Assembly: GCA_015698045.1 (NCBI GenBank)
Contig: BLAL01000034.1
Location: 1,550,001-1,614,000 of the forward strand
From: Rhizophagus clarus
Taxonomy: Eukaryota; Glomeromycota; Glomeromycetes; Glomerales; Glomeraceae
DNA: 64,000 nt
Direction of reading: 5' to 3'
The notes below the pieces were generated by a model. That model was not told the origin of the DNA, searched no databases, and worked only from the letters and a program-made list of their open reading frames with translations. Positions 1-11,654 of this stretch are shown in pieces (position 1 is the first letter of the stretch; each line of letters opens with the position of its first letter). The translations under genes and the position numbers were made by a program.

Positions 1-140
1 TTAGTTAATTTTATTTAGTAGATATTCAGACTGGTCCTCAGGTTGAAAGCATATATTCATTATGCAAATGTATTTAGCAAACCTACTAACCAAATAAAAT
101 ATTATATATTTTTAATGTCATTAAACTTAAAAAAAAAAAA
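1..140 (+). mobile_element. 3' tail of a poly(A) non-LTR element, cut by the window edge
   Basis: The sequence ends in an A-run at 129-140 and matches, with many substitutions, the 3' ends of the element at 794-2707 and of the truncated copy at 31591-31719: shared blocks are AGACTG, CTCAGGTTGAAAG, an AATAAA-type signal and the final TAAACTTAAAAA. The 5' side lies outside the window, so full length and the upstream target duplication cannot be judged. Confidence 0.5.
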
Positions 141-285
141 TAAATAAATAAATATAAATGTCTTTAGAATTAATAAAATATAATATAAAGCAATTATTAT
201 TAGTTATTTTATTAAATTTGATATATATATTATTTTCTTTAAAAAAAAAGTAATATATAAAGAATTTGTTTATTATTTATTTTAT

Positions 286-394
286 TAAATAAATATTTGA
301 ACTAACTTGTAGCTGAAAATACTTTATATAAAATAAAAGAAATTATATCTTATTTAATAAATATATATATATTTTCAATACTAAAAAAAAAAAA
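286..394 (+). mobile_element. 5'-truncated poly(A) retroelement tail (109 bp) with 17-bp target duplication
   Basis: The insert ends in a 12-A run (383-394). It is flanked by the exact 17-bp direct repeat TTTATTATTTATTTTAT at 269-285 and 395-411. The body (AGCTGAAAATACTTTATATA... AATAAATATATATATATTTTCAATACT) matches 32198-32319, so these are two copies of one 3' end. Short 5'-truncated inserts with long target duplications are the usual product of target-primed reverse transcription. The flanks are low complexity, which lowers the weight of the repeat somewhat. Confidence 0.6.
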
Positions 395-411
395 TTTATT
401 ATTTATTTTAT

Positions 412-778
412 AATAAATTTTCTTAAATTTTATAAAAAAATTGCTTTACTAAAGTAGTATTTTATTACTATATTTTGCATTAGTTAATTCAATAATTTTT
501 TTAAAATTTGGTTAATAAATTAATTCTAAATATTACTAAAAAAAATTCAGATTTGAATTTATTAAACTTTATAATTAATTTTTATTTTAAATGTATAAAA
601 TTATATATAAATTTTAGCTTTAAAATTTGCTATTTTGGAAATCAATAATTGGATTTTAATAATCATTATTTTATTAGTTTTGTCATAATGAGATAAATAT
701 TTTAATATATAAATCATCTTTTGAATGTAATATTAACTAAAATATTCTATTTTGAAATTTAAATCTAATTTATCTTAG
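412..778. other. AT-rich intergenic DNA
   Basis: Very AT-rich spacer between two retroelement inserts. I see no coding region, RNA gene or further repeat end. Confidence 0.6.
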
Positions 779-793
779 TAATATTTAGAATTC

Positions 794-2707
794 ACAAACT
801 CTTTCTCACTCTGTGCAGTTCACAACGTAATAAAAATAAGTTTTTTTTATTTTTTCAAAAACTGTATATAATGGAACGAATATGACTTTAGAACTTATAA
901 TCAATAAAAACATAGACTTTAATACCATTTACAAACAAGTTCAACGAATTACATTAATGAATGACTTTTTTGATACCTTTGAACTAATACTAGATGATAA
1001 GAACTTTAGGTGGGCTTTATAACACTCTTCATTATTTGCCAAGAATGCGAGCAAAGAGGAGTACCAAAACTACCTAGGATATTTTGTACCAAACATAGTG
1101 AAAGAACAACTTAGTAAGATAGTTGACAAATAGAAATATAGCAAAAACCTCCTCTATATTCTCTACAGGGCCACTTTTCTTGTACATGAAGATGCTTTCA
1201 AGACTGCCGCAGCTTTGTATAAGGACAATGAATTACTCAAGAATATACTGGATAATGCATATGATCCTAACTGGTTATCAGATGAATTTATGGATATGGA
1301 AATCTCTATAAATAAAAAGTACTAATCACAATCTAGTATTGCATCAACAAGTACATCAGAATGAAGATGGAATATCATGGAAGCATGACAAATAAAAGGC
1401 TAAGGTTGTGGAATAAGTTATCCCTGACATACCCGCACCAGATCCTGAACCTATTGTAATACCTCAGCCACAAATTGTATTCCAATCTGCCTTCAGTTCC
1501 TCTTTAAAACCAATGGTCAAGCCTTTTGTATCTAGGATAAAGAGTGAAAAAACTGAAAAAAAGTCTAAAGCTCTAGAGGATGATATAGCACAAATTTTGA
1601 TCCTAACCCAAGTTTAGGTCAATATGTTCATGATATCCTTATTTATGATGTCCCTGCCAAGTAAAAGAATATTACAATATTAAACTATCTAAAGGCCTGG
1701 TATAATGTAATCTCTCTGTGACAGTTAAAAAGCAGAAGAAGTATAAAACTGTATAGTGTAAGTTAAAGATTATGCATGAATTTAGTACTTAAGAACATAA
1801 TTGTCTTTGGATAGCTCCCCTTGGACCAGTGATAGTCTGATGATTTTCTACTTCCTGATTCCTTAAAAAGCGTAAAGAAAGAGAAAGGTTCTAGGCTGTT
1901 GTTAAAGGTCTTCCGAAGTCTTTAATGGCTGATGCTTTGGCAGTTAAGGAATACCTAACAAATTTTATTCATCCCTTACACATTAAAGCTTTTAAAAAAG
2001 TTAAGAATCCAGATGGTACGTGCAGGATGATTGCCTACTTTGAAAGTTGGAAGGATTTGCAAAATATCATTAGTAAGGAATCATTTTGGAATGGAATAAA
2101 ACTTAATTGGTGTCACTATACTGTGCCATCTTTTATTACGCGAAGGAAGAATAGTCAGCAGTCCCTTTTCACTAGGCAAGATAAACCTAACAAGTTGAAT
2201 CAGGATCCACCTTCCAAACATACCAATGTTAGCTCAGAATTTAAGACAGGTTCTCCTGTGATTATGTCTAATCACGTTTTCATAAGGAATCTGCAAAAAG
2301 ATTTATCCCAATCTTTATTTAGAGATAAACCTGAAGTGAAGAACAAGTAAAGTCAGAAGACAAAGAATAAGAGTACAGGCACTTCCCTTTCAAAAAAGCT
2401 GTTAAAATGATAATTACATGCTGAGATTGTAAAATTGAAGACAGTTTTGATAAATTTTATTCAAAAACAGTTCTAGAATTAGTAATAATTAGTAGGATTT
2501 TTATTTTGTTTCCCTAGATAAGATAGAATTTTTTCTTTTTTGTTTTTTTTCCCATTTATTCTTTTACATGTATTTAGTTTTAATTGTTCTAGCAGATGAT
2601 AAGACTGATTCTTAGACTGGAAATATACTTTCAATATCTTATACTAAGTGCATAGCACCTTACACTTATTAATAAAGTTTATGTGAATTCAACGTTTTAA
2701 AAAAAAA
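794..2707 (+). mobile_element. ORF1-only poly(A) retroelement, copy 1 (about 1.91 kb, decayed)
   Basis: The element is flanked by the exact 15-bp direct repeat TAATATTTAGAATTC at 779-793 and 2708-2722. It ends in an A-run just before the right repeat, with AATAAA near 2671. It has no LTRs or terminal inverted repeats. The 5' end has the same AACTCTTTCT start and a small TGTG/CACA hairpin (812-824) seen in copies 2 and 3. The only recognisable coding part is the RNA-binding, ORF1-like protein; no reverse transcriptase or endonuclease sequence is visible and there is no room for one. The reading frame is broken many times, yet the target duplication is still perfect. The 3' end belongs to the same subfamily as 1-140 and 31591-31719. 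Confidence 0.85.
1925..2350 (+). pseudogene. C-terminal part of retroelement ORF1-like protein, copy 1
   Basis: This 141-residue open stretch aligns with residues ~150-260 of the open frame of copy 2 (8104-8450). Shared motifs are FxxxKxFKxxK, GxxRxxIxYFxxW, then FWN-x-(I/V)-x-L-x-W-C-x-Y. Upstream remnants of the same protein (YVHDILIYDVPAK near 1619-1662) can be read in a broken frame. The tail is lysine- and serine-rich, as in copy 2. It is the debris of the element's only gene. It begins at an internal ATG that is probably not the original start. Confidence 0.75.
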
Positions 2708-2722
2708 TAATATTTAGAATTC

Positions 2723-5254
2723 TATAATAATTAACCAATATTTCTTTATTTACAGTATATGCTTAAGTAATATTTAAGATTACAAGTAATTAAACCTTTT
2801 TAATATATTTAACCATTTTTATTATATTATATAAATATATAATAATAAGTAATATTAAAATATAATTATTATAGTAACTAAATTATAAGAATAAGATTTA
2901 TATATTTATATTAACTTTAATATTAATTTTTCTATTGAATTATTATTATCAATATTTAAATCTTTTCTTTTTTTTTTACAAAATAAGTATCATTTAATAT
3001 ATGTGAAAAATTAGAATATAAATTTTTTATGGATATATAAAAAAACAAATTTTCTATTAGAATATACAAAATTAATAGATTTTATAATAAAAGAGTTTTT
3101 GATATTACCAGTTCATTAATATTACTTATAATTTTCAACTTTTTATATCATTAGTTTTCATAGCATTAGTTGATAGATATACTATATAAAACACAACTTG
3201 TATAGATTATTAATGAAAATATATAATATACTTGTGAATTAAATAATATATAAATAGTTTTAAGAAAGCTTAAAAAAAAAAATTAAAGAAAGTTTAAAAA
3301 AGAAAAATATAAAAAAAAATCTTTAAATATTTATAGTAATTATTGACTATCGTCACAATCCAAAATTTTAAATATGCAGTTATTTATATTATGTAATTTT
3401 ATTTTACAGGATTTTATTAATTACTATATATTTTTTTACTATAAATCTATATTTTTATAATTTTTTATAAAATTTTTGCAAAATTCATAAAAGTTTCATG
3501 AAAATAAATCTAAAATTTTATGTTTTTACTATTATTACTTCAATTTTTAAATATTAATATTACTTAAATTTCTTAATAAATTTTGTAAAATAAATAATAA
3601 AAATATATAATTTATTTTACTTTATCATTTTATTAATTAAAATTTTCTTCTATATTATTTAGTTTATAATTTGTAAAAGTTTGAAATTATCTTATTGTGA
3701 TTTATAGGTAACAGCTATTATAGTACATCTCAAAATACTTTTGACTTCTGTATCTAAGATTTTATCTATATAGTTGGTAAAGTCAAAACAAATGTTTTAC
3801 CCATCAAGTTAAATAAAAGTAAAATTCTGTTTAATTAAAAAATACTACCTTTAGGATTAAATAATAATATTGAAAATGATACTAAAATATTAGCTTATTT
3901 TAAGATATCCATATTCTTTTTATAACTAAAAATAAACATATATTTGAAATATTATTTTTTGATACAAAGTTTATAAAAAAAATATTTGCAAGTAAAGTAA
4001 GTGAATATCTTGAAAAAAAATATTAAAATATTATTATTACATCTAAAATATAAACCTAATTTTAGAAAATTAATATCTCTAATAGTTTTACTTTGATATT
4101 TTTAAAATTATTATATTTAAAGTTTTCAAAATTAATAACTGAAAAGAGAGTTTATTAGATTTTGAAATATTACTCTTTTTTCTATTATTATAATTAATTA
4201 TATTATATTGAAAAATAATAATAAAGCAATTTAAATAAATTTTTTATTCTTATTTTTTTTTAAAGACATTAATACTGCATATTTTATTTACGTAAAAAAT
4301 AGAATGAGCTACCATTACCTCAAATACAAAAAAGATGCTTTCAATCCAAAAAGTCCAGTCCAGCCATATTGTTTAAGTTTTTTATTAAAATAAGAATATT
4401 ACATTTTTTATATAGTTAATTTAATTAAAAATTCTGTTGTATTTTGGTTATATTTTATAAATATTTCTATTTTACAGTATATATTGTTAAATAGTTTGTT
4501 TAATTGATATCTTTAATAATAATCAGATTTTCAATTTTTGTATTAACTGAGCTTTCTTAATTTCCCATATCTTACTTATTTATCACTTTTATTATCTGAA
4601 AAAAATAGTTATTTTGTTAGCTAAAACTAAAGATAATTTTTATATTATTTATAAATTTTACAAAAAAAAATATTTCAGATTTTTACTTTTTTTTTAATTT
4701 TTGATCTGTAAAAGAAAAGTTATTATTTTGATTAACTTTCATAAAAGAAAAAAATATTTTTAAAGTCTAATATAAAAATCATTTTAGAATTAATAAATCC
4801 TTTTAAGACCACATATTTATCACTAAATCTTATATATAAAATAAAAATTGCCAGAATAAATATCTATAATCAAATATTAATTTATTAAAAATGCTTCCAG
4901 TTAAAATTTATTATCACTAGTTAAGATTAGATACAATATTAAAAAGCTTTTATTTTGTAATACATTTTACAAATATAAAATTTAGATATATAGCTAGAAG
5001 ATATGATTCTATTTTTTGCAATATAGATAATAAGTTTTTTATTAATATGTTTATAACTGCTTCTCTTTCAATTTTATGATTTTTTTTTCTAAGTTTAAGC
5101 TTAACTTTCTCAAACTTGAGTTCAGTTATTTTAATTATAAGTCTGATATTTTTTTTTTTAAATAAGTTAAAACTCAGATTTTATTTCTAATAACACTTTT
5201 TATATAAATATTCAAAATAAATGAAAACTAACTTTTAGGAAAAATATATATATA
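2723..5254. other. AT-rich gene-poor spacer
   Basis: About 2.5 kb of very AT-rich DNA with many homopolymer runs. No open frame of credible composition, no tRNA-like B box and no clear repeat ends were found. Confidence 0.5.
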
Positions 5255-6372
5255 CAGTCATCTCTCTTTACAGCAAACCTTAATATAACAAAGAACACTA
5301 TATAACAAATTATTAATGTGGGATATTAACATATGAAAAAACCCTCAATTAACCAAATTTTATTAATTATAGGCTGTATGCTATTATATGAAGTAAAGTT
5401 ACAAAACAGCATATATAAAAATGATTTTTTTTATAACAAATTTTTTTTATACCAATTTTTTTTTCCAGTAAAATGAAGATAACTGATATACTAATGGCCT
5501 TATGGTCATTTAATAAAATGATAATTTTTTTTTTAAATACACAATATATGAAGGGCATAGAATGCTTTTATAAAAATTATTTTAATAATGTCAAAATATT
5601 AAGTTATGTCATCGATTTTATTAGCTTTATATTTGCACATCAGAGTTAACTCCATCTGCATGATATCTATCTATTATCTATATTTCATTTAATATCTCTA
5701 TAAAAATAAAAGTAAGAAATTTTTTAAAGAAAATAATAATAACGCCTCCCCCAGCCTTTCCTTACCTTAATTCTAAAAGTCTAATCGTGTTTTTCATTTG
5801 ATAACACTACAAAAAAAAAAATTAATAATTTAATTACATAATTAAAAAAAATAATAAAAAAGAACAAAAAACATCTTCCTAACTCTTTTTTACTTTAATT
5901 CTAAAAGTCCAGTTATGTTTTTAATCTGGCAATACTATAAAAAAGAAAAAAAAATTAATAATTTAATTAATTAAAAAAAAATAATGAAAAACACCTTCCC
6001 AACCCTTCTTTACCTTAATTTTAAAAGTCTGGTTATATTTTTCATCTAGCAATACTATAAAAAAGAAAAAAAAAGTTAATAACTTTAATTAAAAAAAATT
6101 AATGAAAAATACTTTCCTAACCTTTTTTTATCTTAATTTCAAAAGTCTGGTCATAATTTTTATTCAGCAACATTACAAAAAAAGAAAATTTTTTTTTCTA
6201 AATCAGATATTCAGATTATCTGATTAGTTCGATAAGTTACATGACCCTATCTTTATACTGAATAATTCTATCACTATACTATACCAAATAATTTATTATA
6301 ATATTAACAAATTTTTTATAACAAAGATCTGATTAATCTGGACACTAACTTCATTATATTAAGATGTGACTA
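5255..6372. mobile_element. Probable non-autonomous pogo/Tigger-like DNA transposon (about 1.1 kb)
   Basis: The left end is TA|CAGTCATCTCTCTTTACAGC at 5253-5274. The right end, read on the minus strand from 6372, is TAGTCACATCTTAATATAATG, next to TA. CAGTC(A) ends with TA duplications are typical of pogo/Fot1/Tigger elements of the Tc1-mariner superfamily. The terminal match is imperfect and there is no transposase frame, so it would be non-autonomous. Its interior contains the tandem array at 5745-6190. Confidence 0.45.
5745..6190. repeat. Tandem repeat, about four copies of a 110-125 bp unit
   Basis: Units start near 5745, 5868, 5990 and 6105. Each carries CCTTCCC-type sequence, then TTTACCTTAATTCTAAAAGTC, (T)GGTTATGTTTTTCATCTGGCAA and an A-rich/TTAATAATTTAATTA spacer. 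Copies differ by roughly 10-20 percent as judged by eye. The array lies inside the pogo-like element. Confidence 0.75.
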
Positions 6373-6872
6373 TATATAAATTTTATATCATATAACCTGC
6401 TTAGTAAAAGTTTTTTTGGTACATAATAATTGAAAAAATTAAACTACTTCAAAAGTATCCCAAAAAATTCTGCAATTATATAATCATTTTCTCTGAAAAA
6501 AATGGCTAAATGATCTGCAAATAAGAAATATAGTCAATTCCCCTTATATTATACTTAAAGTTTTTTATTTAATAATTTATTTATTTATTTATTTATTAAT
6601 ATTACAACCAATAGTTATATTATAAAAAATATAATACAAAATATTAAATACAACTAAAGTAAAATTTAAAATTAAAAATATGAAACTTTTTTATTTAAAG
6701 AAAATCATCAGCTGTAAATAAAATATCTATGACTTTTAAAATCTTTAAGACTTCCAATCAATCAAAATTTAAAGAAACATAAAATAAATAAAAGTTAATA
6801 TTAATATTCTTTTAGTTTTTTAATGTAATAATAATTAATAATATTAATAATATTTCATATATTTTATAAATT
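6373..6872. other. AT-rich spacer
   Basis: No gene seen. Contains a short TTTA microsatellite near 6570-6598. Confidence 0.5.
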
Positions 6873-6885
6873 ATATTTGATAAGT

Positions 6886-8876
6886 GAAAAAACTCTTTCT
6901 GGTCGATCTGTGAACCAAATTTTCACGAAAGAAAATATTTTTATTTTGTCTATAGGACGTTTATTTTGTTAAGAAACACTGCAAATAAATTACAAAAATG
7001 GACTCCTCGACCCAAGAAACACTACACAGCGATCCAGAGTGGTTTTTTAGACACCGTAAAGAAGATATTTTTAAAACTATACGGATAGCAACAAAAGGCA
7101 TAATAATACAGAGTAGTAAGATTTTTAGTGAGTTAGAACTAGATGAGCAACTTATAAAGACCTTCCTTAACAGAAATAAAGATGTTATGCAACTAGTGGA
7201 GTTACCAGAAGTTATAAAACCTCGTCCAAGGTCTCCGCTATTACCTTCTTTTATCGTGACTCTTCTTGGTCGTTTTGTCAAAGATTGCAAATATCATGAC
7301 TGGGAGGACTGCGCAGCCAATTTGGAAATTCAGCCCCCTGTGCAACCACAATATATTACTCCCGATATAGCAATTTCTTGACCTATACAACACCAATCAG
7401 ATTCTATGAATCTTGATGACACAACTGGGAATACAATTGATCTGGTACCTAGTATCCCTCGTCGTCCCACCCAATCACACTACCTGCTACGCCTTTGTCT
7501 AGGGCTCAGAAAAAGTCTGCTAGGAAGAAGTTGAAGAAACTTTAACAACAACAGCAAACACCAGATAACAATCCTTTTATTGTTCCTAGCAACCAGTTAC
7601 CTGAGCACACACCCTCTAGTTCAAAGGTGGTTATGTTCAGTAATGTTCCTCCTCAGCCAGTGACTCCTTCGAAGAGTAGTGATAGTAAAAAACCTTTGGA
7701 GCAGCCACAGAATACTCAGGATAAAAAGAGAAAGCAAGAATATTTAGCAGATAACTTTAACAATTCAAACCTTATCCTTACCGGTTACTGTCCTCAGCAA
7801 GAAGAACAGGCACAGCTTTTGGACCTAATTGTATATGATATACCGGCCAAATGGGATAGTTATACTCTCCTTGGAAACTTAAGTTTCTGGGGGAAGATTG
7901 TATCAATCAGCACTAGGGTGCACAAGAAATATCTTTCAGCAAGGGTAAGATTGATACCTAATCACGCGTGCATTAAAGCTTACAATGGAGGCGAATGGTC
8001 TGTCGGACTAGAAGGTATTCCAGTTAGATGGTTTTCAGCGTCGTGGAATCTTTCAGAATGTAAACAAAGAGAAAAATTCCAAGCGGTCATTACTGACATT
8101 CTGGCAGATATGACTGAATCCTCCCTATTTCCCAACTGCACTCCCAGCAAATTTTTAGCTGAGAGTGGAATGAAATCTTTTAAAATAATTAAAGAATCTT
8201 CAGGGCAGAGAAAGTTAATTGGATACTTCGCAACGTGGGATCAAGCTTCTAAATGTATAAGTACTCCACAATTTTGGAATGATGTTAGTCTTTCGTGGTG
8301 TCGTTATTCCTCCCCCAAACTTGGATTCAAGAAATGTCCTCCAGCTAGATTTGGTAACGCTGGTAACAAAAACACAAGGCAATTAAAGCCTTCTCGTCAA
8401 CAATATATTAATTCCAATTCTTCAGACAACCATAGGCGTTACAACCAGCACAAAAAAAAAAACTCTTCCTTGAATTCTGGTCCGACTTACAAGAAGAACT
8501 CTCGCTCCAAGTCCAACCAGTCCAATCGGCCAGTCGTGAATTATTTAGTAGTAGGACTGAAGGCCCTTTTGGAACAATTTATATAATTTAGTTAATTAGG
8601 TTTATCGGCTTTTAACTTAGGAGTCATTTTGATTTAGTTATATAGTTGTTTTATTTTTGTTTTCTTTTTAGAATATTTCTTTTTATTTTTCAATTCCCTT
8701 ATTCCTTAAATCTATTTCTAGACTTCCTGTTATATTTTATGAGAACAGGTTAGGATAGTTAGTCATGTCATGTACTTGTCACTTGTAGTTGCAACTCCTG
8801 TAGATGAGATGGTATATTACTTTATTTGTATTTTGATTCTTGGATCAACTTTAATAAAATTATGCACTTGATTTGA

Positions 8877-8908
<32 letters not shown>
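6886..8908 (+). mobile_element. ORF1-only poly(A) retroelement, copy 2 (about 2.02 kb, youngest-looking)
   Basis: The element is flanked by the exact 13-bp direct repeat ATATTTGATAAGT at 6873-6885 and 8909-8921. It ends in an A-run of about 30 (8879-8908) preceded by AATAAA (8853-8858). It has no LTRs or inverted ends. The 5' end folds into two stacked stems: CTTTC 6895-6899 with GAAAG 6927-6931, and GTGAA 6910-6914 with TTCAC 6922-6926. One long ORF1-like coding region fills the middle (6998-8586), with a ~300-bp 3' UTR that matches copy 3. There is no reverse transcriptase. The length is nearly identical to copy 3 (2,030 bp), so this is a defined full-length element rather than a random LINE truncation. 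Confidence 0.9.
6998..8586 (+). pseudogene. Retroelement ORF1-like RNA-binding protein, copy 2 (interrupted)
   Basis: An open frame starts at ATG 6998 (127 residues, MDSSTQETLHSDPEWFFRHR...). After a linker with a few frame breaks, a second open stretch runs from ATG 7633 to the stop at 8584-8586 (317 residues). The second part has an RRM-like fold signature: LLDLIVYDIPAKW (RNP2-like) near 7819-7857 and KKYLSARVRLI (RNP1-like) near 7924-7956. It then has W(S)xxLxGIPVRWFxASW and a second module, FKIIKESSGQRKLIGYF. The end is a basic, Asn/Ser/Lys-rich tail. It resembles proteins I recall as widespread in Rhizophagus genomes, and LINE ORF1-type proteins in role. Likely function, by inference, is binding the element RNA to form the retrotransposition particle. 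Confidence 0.75.
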
Positions 8909-8912
<4 letters not shown>

Positions 8913-8921
8913 TTGATAAGT

Positions 8922-10338
<1,417 letters not shown>

Positions 10339-11654
10339 AGTAATGATATTTTTAATTTAATTATATTATAATTATTATAATAAAATCAGAGATCTTTAAG
10401 AATTTATTTTGTACGATTTCTATTATTAAATTTGACTAAATAATTTTTTTTCAGCCTCAAACAAAATAAGGTGCATAATTTGTTCTTATTTGTCCTATTA
10501 CCGATCCAGGAAAATTTGGTTAGTGGGAGGGTTGGAGTTATTATTAATGGAGTTATAAATTTATTACAAGATTTAGTTTAGGTAGCAATGCTTCCAAATT
10601 TTTTTATATAATATTCTTTTTTTTTTTTTTTTTTTGGTTTGGGAGAATCTATTTGGAATTGGACAAAGCATGTAATGTGAATATATAATATATATAATTT
10701 TTATCCAAGCTTCTTCACTAAAACTTATGTATGCAGCTTATTTTTATGCAAGGCACAAAGATTACTTTTTGACATTTCCCTGACTAATGGAAAAAATAAT
10801 AAAAATTAAGCTAAAAAATCAAACCATTTCTTGTTTGTATTTCTTCACTTTTAGTAGTCTGTAATAGGTTTTTTTTAATATCATATACATTATATACAAA
10901 TAATTAATTTAATAAACTTCATCATTTTTCTTTTTATTAAAGATAACAAATTGATTTACCTGAATGACAATACTGATCATCTCATTTCATGAGGAAGATC
11001 ACGTGTTCGTTTTAAGATTCGAAAAGAAAAAATTTTTGTTAGAACTGCTAAGAAAAGACTTATAATAGTATTTTTATTTTGATAGCTGATCAAATAAGAT
11101 CAAGTAAAAACGGTCATCTTTCTTAAGTCAAACCACTTCCTTCCCTTTCTATAATATTTTATCTTACAAGTCCAAAACTCAAGCAAACTTAACCCTTCTC
11201 CGAAAAGAAAAGCTCGTTTGCGAATATCGAACAAGAAGACCAAGTATTATAACGAAAGTTGAAGAAGATTTGGTTTGAAAACCATCACTTAATATAATGT
11301 AGTTCATAGTGAAGGGAAATTCCGTTATGATTTCTTCTCATTTCAGCTCTTAAATAAATTCCTTTCATTTGTTTAAAAAAATAGATTTGATTCCAACTGA
11401 TCATTGTATTAAATACTCACATTAAATCCTCTTGAGGTATATATTTCATTTGGTCTCCAATTGGGGAACTCAAACTTGCCTATATGTTTGTTGGTCGATG
11501 TCAAATCTATATAGCAAAAATGAAGCAAGCTGATTTTTAGTCATCTTTTTATTAATAATAATCATCGTATTACGTAATATCACATGATTTAGAATTTTTA
11601 AACATTTGATGCTAATTTTTGACGCGTCAAAGATTTTTGCAAATTGTGGGAACT
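10339..11654. other. Intergenic region between Arf1 and Pol delta small subunit
   Basis: Contains the Arf1 3' UTR, a T-run near 10617-10635, and a stretch at 10990-11330 with higher GC and short Arg/Lys-rich frames (GRSRVRFKIRKEK) that I cannot assign. The promoter of the next gene ends with an MluI box (separate entry). Confidence 0.4.
11618..11631. promoter_or_regulatory. Palindromic MluI cell-cycle box (ACGCGT) before POLD2
   Basis: TTTGACGCGTCAAA is a perfect 14-bp palindrome centred on ACGCGT (11622-11627), 27 bp upstream of the ATG. ACGCGT is the binding core of the fungal G1/S factor MBF, which controls DNA replication genes in yeasts. The gene downstream is a replication polymerase subunit, so the match is functionally sensible. 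Binding here is inference. Confidence 0.65.

Noticed and set aside
5745-6190. CRISPR-like array
   Set aside because: Units are ~120 bp, divergent, without unique spacers, and the genome is eukaryotic.
6895-6931. Hammerhead ribozyme at the retroelement 5' end
   Set aside because: The GAAA piece is present but the CUGANGA core is not, and the stem order does not fit; kept only as an unclassified hairpin.
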